64,000 nt of DNA from Oscarella lobularis. Its lineage: Eukaryota > Porifera > Homoscleromorpha > Homosclerophorida > Oscarellidae. This document shows, one piece after another, positions 53,601 through 64,000 of the stretch. The translations under genes were made by a program, and so were the position numbers. The stretch spans positions 744,001 through 808,000 of the forward strand of contig NC_089191.1 in NCBI RefSeq assembly GCF_947507565.1, given 5' to 3'. Position 1 is the first letter of the stretch; each line of letters starts with the position of its first letter. A model generated the notes under the pieces. It was given only the letters and a program-made list of their open reading frames with translations, did no database searches and was not told where the DNA came from.

Positions 53601-56600
53601 CAACAGAAAACATAATGAGTACCTTCAACAGAAAACATATTGAGTACCTTCAACAGAAAACGTAATGAGTACCTTCAACAGAAAACGTATTGAGTACCTA
53701 CAAGAGAAAACATATTGAGTACCTTCAACAGAAAACATATTGAGTACGTTCAACAGAAAACATATTGAGTACGTTCAACAGAAAACATAATGAGTACCTT
53801 CAACAGAAAACATTGAGTACCTTCAACAGAAAACGTAATGAGTACCTTCAACAGAAAACAGAAAACATGTTGAGTACGTTTAACAGAAAACATAATGAGT
53901 ACCTTCAACAGAAAACATAATGAGTACCTTCAACAGAAAACATATTGAGTACCTTCAACAGAAAACGTAATGAGTACCTTCAACAGAAAACGTATTGAGT
54001 ACCTACAAGAGAAAACATATTGAGTACCTTCAACAGAAAACATATTGAGTACGTTCAACAGAAAACATATTGAGTACGTTCAACAGAAAACATAATGAGT
54101 ACCTTCAACAGAAAACATAATGAGTATCTTCAACAGAAAACATATTGAGTACCTTCAACAGAAAACAGAAAACATATTGAGTACCTACAACAGAAAACAG
54201 AAAACATATTGAGTACGTTCAACAGAAAACATATTGAGTACCTTCAACAGAAAACATATTGAGTACGTTCAACAGAAAACATATTGAGTACGTTCAACAG
54301 AAAACATAATGAGTACGTTCAACAGAAAACATAATGAGTATCTTCAACAGAAAACATATTGAGTACCTTCAACAGAAAACAGAAAACATATTGAGTCACT
54401 ACAACAGAAAACAGAAAACATATTGAGTACGTTCAACAGAAAACATATTGAATACGTTTAACAGAAAACATAATGAGTACCTTCAACAGAAAACATTGAG
54501 TACCTTCAACAGAAAACGTAATGAGTACCTTCAACAGAAAACAGAAAACATGTTGAGTACGTTTAACAGAAAACATAATGAGTACCTTCAACAGAAAACA
54601 TAATGAGTACCTTCAACAGAAAACATATTGAGTACCTTCAACAGAAAACGTAATGAGTACCTTCAACAGAAAACGTATTGAGTACCTACAACAGAAAACA
54701 TATTGAGTACGTTTAACAGAAAACATAATGAGTACCTTCAACAGAAAACATAATGAGTACCTTCAACAGTAAACATATTGAGTTCCTTCAACAGAAAACG
54801 TAATGAGTACCTTCAACAGAAAACATATTGAGTACCTTCAACAGAAAACAGAAAACATATTGAGTACCTACAACAGAAAACAGAAAACATATTGAGTACG
54901 TTCAACAGAAAACATATTGAGTACCTTCAACAGAAAACATATTGAGTACGTTCAACAGAAAACATATTGAGTACCTTCAACAGAAAACGTAATGAGTACC
55001 TTCAACAGAAAACAGAAAACATGTTGAGTACGTTTAACAGAAAACATATTGAGTACCTTCAACAGAAAACAGAAAACATATTGAGTACCTACAACAGAAA
55101 ACAGAAAACATATTGAGTACGTTCAACAGAAAACATATTGAGTACCTTCAACAGAAAACATATTGAGTACGTTCAACAGAAAACATATTGAGTACGTTCA
55201 ACAGAAAACATAATGAGTACCTACAACAGAAAACACATTGAGCACCTACAACAGAAAACATATTGAGTACCTAAAACAGAAAACATATTGAGTACCTACA
55301 ACAGAAAACACATTGAGTACCTTCAACAGAAAACACATTCAGTACCTTCAACAGAAAACACATTCAGTACCTTCAACAGAAAACACATTCAGTACCTTCA
55401 ACAGAAAACACATTCAGTACCTTCAACAGAAAACACATTGAGTTCCTTCAACAGAAAACTCATTGAGTACCTACAACAGAAAACATATTGAGTACCTTCA
55501 ACAGAAAACGTAATGAGTACCTTCAACAGAAAACATATTGAGTACCTTCAACAGAAAACAGAAAACATGTTGAGTACGTTTAACAGAAAACATAATGAGT
55601 ACTTTCAGCAGAAAACATATTGAGTACGTTCAACAGAAAACAGAAAACAGATTGAGACCTACAACAGAAAACAGAAAACATTGAGTACCTACAACAGAAA
55701 AAGAAAACAGATTGAGTACACTGTACCTACAACAGAAAACAGATTGAGTACTTTCAACAGAAAACATAATGAGTACCTTCAACAGAAAACATATTGAGTA
55801 CCTTCAACAGAAAACAGAAAACATATTGAGTACAGTACCTTCAACAGAAAAATATTGAGTACCTTCAACAGAAAACATATTGAGTACGTTCAAAAGAAAA
55901 CATATTGAGTACGTTCAACAGAAAACATAATGAGTACCTTCAACAGAAAACATATTGAGTACCTACAACAGAAAACAGAAAACATACTGAGTACGTTCAA
56001 CAGAAAACATATTTAGTACGTTCAACAGAAAACATAATGAGTACCTTCAACAGAAAACATATTGAGTACCTTCAACAGAAAACAGAAAACATATTGAGTA
56101 CCTACAACAGAAAACAGAAAACATATTGAGTACGTTCAACAGAAAACATATTGAATACGTTTAACAGAAAACATAATGAGTACCTTCAACAGAAAACATT
56201 GAGTACTTTCAACAGAAAACGTAATGAGTACCTTCAACAGAAAACAGAAAACATGTTGAGTACGTTTAACAGAAAACATAATGAGTACCTTCAACAGAAA
56301 ACATAATGAGTACCTTCAACAGAAAACATATTGAGTACCTTCAACAGAAAACGTAATGAGTACCTTCAACAGAAAACATATTGAGTACCTTCAACAGAAA
56401 ACAGAAAACATATTGAGTACAGTACCTTCAACAGAAAAATATTGAGTACCTTCAACAGAAAACATATTGAGTACGTTCAACAGAAAACACATTGAGTACC
56501 TTCAACAGAAAACACATTGAGTACCTACAACAGAAAACACATTGAGTACCTACAACAGAAAACACATTGAGTACCTACAACAGAAAACATATTGAGTACC

Positions 56601-57084
56601 TTCAACAGAAAACACATTGAGTACCTACAACAGAAAACACATTCAGTACCTTCAACAGAAAACACATTGAGTACCTACAACAGAAAACACATTCAGTACC
56701 TTCAACAGAAAACACATTGAGTACGTTCAACAGAAAACATATTGAATACGTTTAACAGAAAACATAATGAGTAACTTCAACAGAAAACATATTGAGTACC
56801 TTCAACAGAAAACGTAATGAGTACCTTCAACAGAAAACATATTGAGTACCTTCAACAGAAAACAGAAAACATATTGAGTACCTACAACAGAAAACAGAAA
56901 ACATATTGAGTACGTTCAACAGAAAACATATTGAGTACCTTCAACAGAAAACATATTGAGTACGTTCAACAGAAAACACATTTAGTACCTTCAACAGAAA
57001 ACACATTCAGTACCTTCAACAGAAAACACATTCAGTACCTTCAACTGAAAACACATTGAGTACCTTCAATAGAAAACACATTCA
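32691..57084. repeat. 24.4 kb minisatellite of a 25-bp A-rich unit
   Basis: Roughly 900 copies of a 25-bp unit, core CAACAGAAAACATATTGAG plus TACCTT or TACGTT. A common 32-bp form carries an extra ACAGAAA. Local variants (ACACATTCAG, ATAATGAG, GTAATGAG, a TTGAGTACACTGTACC form) recur in long blocks. A stretch at about 51350-52265 is nearly identical to 55015-55930, offset 3664 bp, and 42598-42840 repeats at 42994-43236, offset 396 bp. The plus strand is A-rich throughout. Short open frames inside (TFNRKHIEYLQQK type) come from the repeat and I do not call them genes. The array has no unique spacers. Confidence 0.97.
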
Positions 57085-57554
57085 GTCCTTTGCCTTTTGC
57101 CTTCTGCTTTGCCTTTTGCCTTCTCCCTTTCCCTTTTGCCTTCTCCCTTTGCCTTTTGCCTTCTTCCTTTGCCTTTTGCTTTCTCCCTTTTGCCTTTTGC
57201 CTTCTCCCTTTGCCTTTTGCCTTCTCCCTTTTGCCTTTTGCCTTCTCCCTTTGCCTTTTGCCTCCTCCTTTGCCTTTTGCCTACTCCCTTTGCCTTTTGC
57301 CTTCTCCCTTTTGCCTTTTGCCTTCTCTTTTTTGCCTTTTGCCTTCTCCCTTTGCCTTTTGCCTTCTCCCTTTGCCTTTTGCCTTCTCCCTTTTGCCTTT
57401 TGCCTTCTCCCTTTGCCTTTTGCCTCCTCCTTTGCCTTTTGCCTACTCCCTTTGCCTTTTCCCTTCTCCCTTTTGCCTTTTGCCTTCTCTTTTTTGCCTT
57501 TTGCCTTCTCCTTTGCCTTTTGCCTTCTCCCTTTGCCTTTTGCCTTCTCCCTTT
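57085..57554. repeat. Pyrimidine-rich tandem repeat, about 20-bp unit
   Basis: About 470 bp of variants of CCCTTTGCCTTTTGCCTTCT. The plus strand is almost free of A. The repeat sits directly between the 25-bp and 15-bp arrays with no unique DNA on either side. It has no counterpart on the right-hand side of the nested region. Confidence 0.92.
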
Positions 57555-58372
57555 TGTCCTGGGGACAATTTGTCCTGGGGACAATTTGTCCTTGGAAATT
57601 TTATCCTGGGACAATTTGTCCTGGGGACAATTTGTCCTGGGACAATTTGTCCTGGGACAATTTTTCTTGGGGGAATTTGTCCTGGGACAATTTGTCCTGG
57701 GACAAATTGTCATGGGACAATTTGTCCTGGGGACAATTTGTCCTGGGGTCAATTTGTCCTGGGACAATTTGTCCTAGGATAATTTGCCCTTGGGACAATT
57801 TGTCCTTGGGACAATGTCCTGGGACAATTTGTCCTGGGACAATTTGTCCTGGGACAATTTGTCCTGATACAGTTTGTCCTGGGACAATTTGTCCTGGGAC
57901 AATTTGTCCTGGGACAATTTGTCCTGGGACAATTTGTCCTGGGGACAATTTGTCCTGGGACAATTTGTCCTTGGGACAATTTGTCCTGGGGACAATTTGT
58001 CCCCGGGACAAATTGTCCTGGCACAATTTGTCCCGGGACAATTTGTCCTGGGACAATTTGTCCTGGGACAATTTTTCCTGGGGACAATTTGTCCTTCGGA
58101 CAATTTGTCCTGGGGACAATTTGTCCTGGGACAATTTGTCCTGGGGACAGTTTGTCCTGGCACAATTTGTCCTGGGACAATTTGTCCTGGGGACAATTTT
58201 TCCTGGGACAATTTGTCCTGGGACAATTTGTCCTGGGACAATTTGTCCTGGGACAATTTGTCCTGGGACAATTTGTCCTGGGACAATTTGTCCTGGGGAC
58301 AATTTTTCCTGGGGACAATTTGTCCCCAGGACAATTTGTCCAAGGGCAATTTTTCCTTCTACAATTGTTCCT
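57555..58372. repeat. Palindromic 15-bp minisatellite, left block
   Basis: About 54 copies of CCTGGGACAATTTGT, often lengthened by one G. GGACAA and TTGTCC are perfect reverse complements separated by one base, so each unit can form a small hairpin. Polarity flips occur near 57999-58015 and 58322-58330, where CCTGGGGACAA is replaced by its complement form. The 15-bp period opens all frames on both strands (WDNLS, GTICP and LGQFV repeats), which explains the 439-codon frame at 57056-58375. Confidence 0.95.
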
Positions 58373-59015
58373 TGAAATTAATTCAGAATAAATTCTGTAT
58401 TAATGCAGAATAAATTCCGCATTTATTCTGTATTAATTCAGAATTAATTCTGCATTTATTCGGAATTAATTCTGCATTAATTGAGAATAAATTCTGCACT
58501 ATTTCAGAATATATTCTCCATTAATCTAGAATAATTTCTGCATTAATTCAGAATAAATTCTGAATTAATTGAGAATAAATTCCGCATTTATTCTGCAATA
58601 ATTGAGAATAAATTCTGCATTAATTCAGAATTTTGTTTGCATAAATTCAGAATAAATTTTGCAATAATTCAGAATAAATTCCGCATTTATTCTGCATTAA
58701 TTTAGAATTTATTTTCATTTATTCAGAATTAATTCAGCAATAATTCAGAATAAATTCTGCATTAATTCGGAATTAATTCTTAATTAATGCAGAATTTATT
58801 CTGAATTAATGCAGAATTTATTCTGAATTAATGCAGATTTTATTCTTAATTAATGCTGAATTTTATTCTGAATTAATGCAGAATAAATTCTTCATTAATT
58901 CTTCATTAATTCTACATTAATTCAGTATAAATTCTGAATTAATTCAGAATAAATTCTGAATTTATTCAGAATAAAGCCTGCATTAAGTCAGAATAAATTC
59001 TGTGTTTATTCAGAG
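58373..59015. repeat. AT-rich palindromic repeat of about 22 bp, left block
   Basis: Irregular copies of a unit such as ATTCTGCATTAATTCAGAAT with AGAATAAATTCT variants. The unit is close to its own reverse complement, and copies occur in both polarities (TTCTGCATTAATTC and GAATTAATGCAGAA). It is more degraded than the 15-bp array, and ends in unique CpG-rich sequence at about 59016. Confidence 0.9.
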
Positions 59016-59279
59016 AATGTGAGATTTTTTCGCGATGTTTTAGCGCGCGTTACACTCGAAAAGCCCTGCTGGTCTTTCGTCTCCTGTGCATCGCTTAGCG
59101 AGCGAGTTTGAGGTTCTTGATCGACTTCTTGTCGTGTTCCGTCACGTTCTGAACGGTTATTGCTAAGTTTTTCGTCGTCATGGCGTTTCGGGGTGTACGA
59201 GCGATCTTTTAGAACGATCGCCGACGTATCGTCGACTCACGACGGAGCGCCTGTCGTTTTCTTCACCTTACATACGATC

Positions 59280-59354
59280 ATGGATGCTTCATGGCAGCGT
59301 AGCTCTCGTAAAGAATATAGAATGTTGAAAAGAAAGCTGAAGCACCTTGTCTAC
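59280..59354 (+). CDS. INO80E: INO80E-like first coding exon (orphan)
   Basis: ATG at 59280 opens a 25-codon exon, MDASWQRSSRKEYRMLKRKL then KHLVY, ending at a strong GTAAGT donor in phase 0. The sequence matches the N-terminus of INO80 complex subunit E, whose family pattern is KKYRNLKRKLKFLIYE, the start of a coiled coil used for assembly into the chromatin remodeller. The surrounding unique patch 59016-59370 is CpG-rich, suiting a promoter and 5' UTR. The frame stays open upstream to about 59160, but 59280 is the first in-frame ATG. No second exon is found before SELENOO, because the donor leads straight into tandem repeats. The motif is short, so this is a probable and not a certain identification. 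Confidence 0.55.
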
Positions 59355-59370
59355 GTAAGTTCACGATCTT

Positions 59371-59478
59371 TTATTCTGCATTAATTCAGAATTAATTCTG
59401 TATTTAATCAGAATTAATTCTGCATTAATTCAGAATTAATTCTGCATTTATTCAGAATTAATTCTGCATTTATTCACA
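59371..59478. repeat. AT-rich palindromic repeat of about 22 bp, right block
   Basis: About five copies of the same AATTCAGAATTAATTCTGC family as 58373-59015. It begins about 16 bp after the INO80E-like donor, so the unique exon-bearing patch is bracketed by this family. Confidence 0.9.
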
Positions 59479-60278
59479 ATATGTCCTGGGACAATTTGTC
59501 CTGGGACAATTTTTCCTGGGGACAATTTGTCCTGGGGACAATTTGTCCCCAGGACAAATTGTCCTGGGACAATTTGTCCTGGGACAATTTGTCCTGGGGA
59601 CAATTTGTCCTGGGGACAATTTGTCGTGGGGACAATTTGTCGTGGGGACAATTTGTCCTGGGGACAATTTGTCCTGGGGACAATTTGTCCTGGGACAATT
59701 TGTCCTGGGACAATTTGTCCTGGGACAATTTGTCCTGGGACAATTTGCCCTGGGGACAATTTGTCCTGGGGACAATTTGTCCTGGGGACAATTTGTCCTG
59801 GGGACAATTTGTCCTGGGACTATTTGTCCTGGGACAATTTGTCCTGGGGACAATTTGTTCTTGGACAATTTGTCCTGGGGACAATTTGTCCTGGGACAAT
59901 TTGTCCTGGGACAATTTGTCCTGGGACAATTTGTCCTGGGACAATTTGTCCTGGGACAATTTGTCCTTGGGACAATTTGTCCTAGAAGAATTTGTCCTTG
60001 GACAATTTGTCCTGGGGACAATTTGTCCTGGGGACAATTTGTCCCCAGGACAAATTGTCCTGGCACAATTTGTCCTGAGACAATTTGTCCTGGGACAATT
60101 TGTCCTGCGACAATTTGTCCTGGGGACAATTTGTCCTGGGGACAATTTGTCCTGGGACAATTTGTCCTGGGACAATTTGTCCTGGGACAATTTGTCCTTG
60201 GGACAATTTGTCCTGGGGACAATTTGTCCTAGAAGAATTTGTCCTTGGACAATTTGTCCTGGGGACAATTTGTCCTGA
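59479..60278. repeat. Palindromic 15-bp minisatellite, right block
   Basis: About 52 copies of the CCTGGGACAATTTGT family in the same main orientation as 57555-58372. Polarity-flip segments (GTCCCCAGGACAAATTGTCC) occur near 59546-59564 and 60041-60060. A segment around 59972-60045 is echoed at about 60195-60270, including the rare CCTAGAAGAATTTGT variant. Open frames here are periodic artefacts. Confidence 0.95.
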
Positions 60279-61403
<1,125 letters not shown>

Positions 61404-61453
61404 GTATACATAATGTATGGTACTCAGTGCTCACGTGATTGACTGCGATCGTC

Positions 61454-62840
61454 ATGTCGGACGAAACTAAACAATCGGACGACAACGCGGCTTCCGAGCC
61501 TTCGCCAAGCGCACAGGAAGCCGAGCCGCAATGGAAGGATCTCGACAAAGGTCCAATCTGGGTATTAGAACCATCGCAGCCGTTCCGCATAGCGATGGGA
61601 GACAAACCACCGAGTTCGCTTCCACCGCGAACCGTCGATCAGCTCTTCCGCTCGGCGGTGAAGCGCGGCCCCGAATCGATGGCTCTCGCCGTCAAGCGAG
61701 ACGGCGGCTGGAAGAGATGGACGTGGCAACAATATTACAATGACACGAAGCGCGTCGCAAAAGCGTTCATCAAAGTGGCCTCGCGCTTCTCGAGGTGTAG
61801 ATATGTTCTATTACGTCGTTTTTTAGCTCGGTTTGGAGCCGTTTCACGGCGTCGGCATATTGGGATTCAATTCGCCCGAATGGTTCATGTCGCTCGTCGG
61901 CGGGATCCTCGCCGGGGGGCTTGGCACGGGAATTTACACGACGAATTCTCCGGACGCGTGTCGTCACATTTTGGAGGACTCCAAGGCGAATATCGTCGTC
62001 GTGGAAAACGATAAGCAAATGCAGAAGATTTTGCCCGTGCATGCGAGAATTCCATCACGCGTCTTTTGTGTGTTTTGACGTCATAATTTTTATAGATGAA
62101 ATCGGAGCTTTCTCATTTGAAGGCTATTGTTCAGTATACGGGGGAATTGAGTGAAAAGCCAGACGACAGTGTTTTGACTGTAACTATTTCATATATTTAT
62201 GACTAGTTTGTTTAATTAATCATTATGTAGTGGAACGAATTGCTTGAATGGGGCAAAGATGTATCAGACGACGAACTTCAGAAGAGACTCGATGCTCAAA
62301 AGCCAAACAACTGCTGTTCTCTTGTTTACACTGTAAATAGAATAATCTTAATTGATTAATTAATTAATTAATTAATACCTTTTCTTCTTTTTTTTAATTA
62401 GTCTGGAACTACTGGTCTTCCCAAGGGAGTCATGCTAAGTCACGATAGTGTAAGGAAATGGCTTAGGTTTATAGTTTTTATTTGTAGAAAAGTTTTTAGA
62501 TCACGTGGACCCCCATTGCTGGCATTTCGACTGTGAGAAAGGACGAGCAGGCGGAGAGATGCGTCAGCTATTTGCCACTCAGCCACGTCGCAGCTCAGGC
62601 AAATCAATATATAAATAAACAAATGAAATTAAATCGTTTCAACTCTAATAATGAAGATGATGGACGTCTATTTGCCAATGCACGTCATTGCAGAGACATG
62701 GTTCGCCCAACCAGATGCCCTGAAAGTAAGCGATGCAAATCACGTGCTAATCTCTGTCTTTGCAACAGTGCACCTCCCTAGGGATCTCTGGGAACAACTC
62801 TCAAGGAAGTCAGACCAACGTATTTTCTTGGAGTCCCAAG
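61454..62840 (+). CDS. ACSBG: Bubblegum-type long-chain acyl-CoA synthetase, first eight exons (continues past window)
   Basis: Exons 61454-61774, 61827-62036, 62096-62179, 62231-62332, 62402-62449, 62500-62598, 62657-62725 and 62782-62840, all phase-consistent. The enzyme activates long-chain fatty acids to acyl-CoA with ATP. Family features in order: the N-terminal RTVDQLFRSAVKRGPESMAL block, then FHGVGILGFNSPEWF, GIYTTNSPDACRHI and HLKAIVQYTGELSEK. The AMP-binding P-loop VYTSGTTGLPKGVMLSHDS spans an exon junction, followed by SYLPLSHVAAQ-MMDVYLPM and GSLGTTLKEVRPTYFLGVPR. VYLP, FAQPDALK and the VPR end favour ACSBG over ACSL. The intron at 62599-62656 uses a GC donor. The start ATG at 61454 is chosen because the peptide then begins with an acidic leader usual for the family; the frame is open a few codons upstream. 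The rest of the adenylation domain lies to the right. Confidence 0.92.
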
Positions 62841-63234
62841 GTAAAGAAATAGTTAACACGGCGGGGTTCTGTCCACATGGGTCGATGGGTCAGCCCCAAC
62901 CCTCACTCCATACTACTAAAACGTTATAATGGCTCGTCGCTTGCAATAATTACTGCAGAAGAGTTTTTGAGCTTCTAGCGGTCAAACGACGAGTCTCTAG
63001 ACTTTTTCCTCCAAAGGGGGACCCTTCGCCCAATCCACGAATATAAACGTCCTATACCAAACGTTCAGACTTCATAGGCAAAGGAACTGCCCGTTACAGT
63101 TTACCGCCACATTTAGCATGTAAAACTCAGTTTTCCAACTCTTTTAAAATTACTGCAGCAGAATCGGCCCGTCGCTCGCATTAGTTACTGCCAAAGCTTG
63201 AAAAATTGCGAGTAAAGCCACTTCTATTGAATCT

Positions 63235-63372
63235 GAAGAACGACATTTTTGTGCGTTGGGAGACCAAGAACGGCGATATTTTTGGTCCTTTTTCACGCAA
63301 TTCAATCGTTTCTTCCACTAGTTGAAGTTAAATTGCGATTCTAAAGCGTTTCGATCGCGTCAATTCGACGGG
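63235..63372. repeat. Direct repeat, copy 1 (about 135 bp)
   Basis: Begins GAAGAACGACATTTTTGTGC and runs to the GATCGCGTCAATTCGACGG segment. A second copy lies 631 bp downstream with scattered differences, so this is a dispersed or terminal-repeat type element and not a short tandem. Confidence 0.85.
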
Positions 63373-63591
63373 ATCGTTCGTTTTAGGCGAGAAAACCGCG
63401 ATGCGATCGGAAAATCGCGCTATTTTGGTGCTTTCGACGCGATTCGGCCGTTTCTCTTCGTAGTCTAGTAGATTGTTTGGTTATAGAACTTTTTTGATTC
63501 ATGGGATCTTGCAATCTTTAGGTTTGGCCGAGAAAATCGCGAAAAAAACTAACCACCATCCTCCCCGCCGCCGCCCCCGCCCACCACACCC

Positions 63592-63654
63592 ATCTTAGCA
63601 TATTTCACTGGGCACCGGCGCGCTGCGCCGGTGCCAAGTGAAATATGCTAAGAT
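63592..63654. repeat. 63-bp near-perfect palindrome (hairpin)
   Basis: Arms 63592-63621 and 63625-63654 are reverse complements over 30 bp with one mismatch (63610 against 63636), around a 3-base loop GCT. The outer half is AT-rich (ATCTTAGCATATTTCACT) and the inner half GC-rich (GGCACCGGCGC). It follows a C-rich stretch (63563-63591). It could be a foldback mobile element, a hairpin precursor or a cruciform site. Confidence 0.9.
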
Positions 63655-63865
63655 CCTAACTAATATAGAACTACGTTCGTGAACGTCGAACGCGCAGGTC
63701 GTAGAAGAACCGCAGTTCGTAGAAAATCGATACTTTTGTTGGAAATTTCGAGATTTCTCGAAGCTAGTCGTTCCAACATCGATCTTCGTAGGTGTCGAGG
63801 GACTAAGCGTGCCTAGAAAAGTCATTAGAGCGGCCGATCTCGTACTAGCGGTAAACTAGATGTTA

Positions 63866-64000
63866 GAAGAACGACATTTTTGTGCGTGGGAGACCAAGAA
63901 TGGCGATATTTTGGTTCTATTTCACGCGATTCAATCGTTTCTTCCACTTGTTGAAGTTAAAATGCAATTCTAAAGCGTTTCGATCGCGTCGATTCGACGG
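63866..64000. repeat. Direct repeat, copy 2 (about 135 bp, reaches window edge)
   Basis: Matches 63235-63372 with roughly ten substitutions and small indels (for example CGTGGGAGACC against CGTTGGGAGACC). It runs to the last base of the window, so its end is unseen. Confidence 0.85.

Larger units (their letters stand above)
62841..64000. other. Open ACSBG intron with dispersed-repeat DNA
   Basis: The donor at 62841 (GTAAAG) has no acceptor that restores the expected VWEKI continuation before the window end, so this intron exceeds 1.1 kb, unlike the others in the gene. It holds imperfect repeats: GGCTCGTCGCTTGCAATAAT near 62931 resembles GGCCCGTCGCTCGCATTAGT near 63166. It also holds the long direct repeat and palindrome listed separately. 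It looks like mobile-element remnants. No protein motif is seen. Confidence 0.6.

Noticed and set aside
32691-57084. CRISPR array
   Set aside because: Regular 25-32 bp spacing is suggestive, but there are no unique spacers, no cas genes, and the surrounding genes are animal.
57056-58375. A 439-codon frame plus antisense frames of about 190-230 codons
   Set aside because: Made wholly of the pyrimidine repeat and the 15-bp unit, whose period keeps every frame open. No start context or unique sequence.
63595-63825. 76-codon minus-strand frame
   Set aside because: Spans the palindrome inside an intron and has no motif.

Overview
This window is eukaryotic and most probably from a compact, intron-rich invertebrate animal. 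Its genes are cut into many small exons by introns of about 38-60 bp with GT...AG ends. The recognisable products are animal-type: a cyclophilin E (PPIE), an SYCP2-like synaptonemal-complex protein, mitochondrial methylmalonate-semialdehyde dehydrogenase (ALDH6A1), an INO80E-like first exon, selenoprotein O (SELENOO) and a bubblegum-type acyl-CoA synthetase (ACSBG). The phylum cannot be fixed from the sequence. A sponge-like or other compact marine invertebrate genome would fit.

About 52 kb of the 64 kb is tandem repeat. Layout: 1-273 is the 5' end of PPIE on the minus strand. 318-23411 is a complete-looking 19-exon SYCP2-like gene, split by one intron that holds a 19.9 kb array of a 41-bp unit. 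24210-25330 holds the first eight exons of ALDH6A1. 25350-31207 is a second patch of the 41-bp family with a 5.3 kb array of an unrelated 45-bp unit inside it. 31207-32690 is unique DNA with a possible promoter and first exon. 32691-57084 is a 24.4 kb array of a 25-bp unit. 57085-59015 holds three further arrays (pyrimidine-rich about 20 bp, palindromic 15 bp, AT-rich about 22 bp). 59280-59354 is a lone INO80E-like first exon. 59371-60714 repeats the 22-bp, 15-bp and 25-bp families in the reverse order. 60875-61403 holds four internal SELENOO exons. 61454-62840 holds the first eight exons of ACSBG, followed by an open intron that runs off the window and contains dispersed-repeat sequence.

The main structural signal is the concentric arrangement of the arrays. 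A 41-bp array is split by a 45-bp array. A 25-bp array is split by a 15-bp array, which is split by a 22-bp array, which surrounds the INO80E-like exon. This looks like repeated insertion of new minisatellites into older ones. The second signal is that ALDH6A1, the INO80E-like exon and SELENOO each lack their remaining exons in this window, and each lies next to an array. Either the locus has been rearranged through the arrays, or the assembly has joined unrelated loci across them. The SYCP2-like gene is the control: reading phase and protein similarity continue across its 20-kb array, so that array is genuinely intronic.

The genes do not form a pathway. PPIE and SYCP2 share a very short divergent promoter. 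ALDH6A1, SELENOO and ACSBG act in mitochondrial or lipid metabolism but look like chance neighbours. The many long open frames inside the arrays arise because the 45-bp and 15-bp unit lengths are multiples of three, and I do not call them genes.
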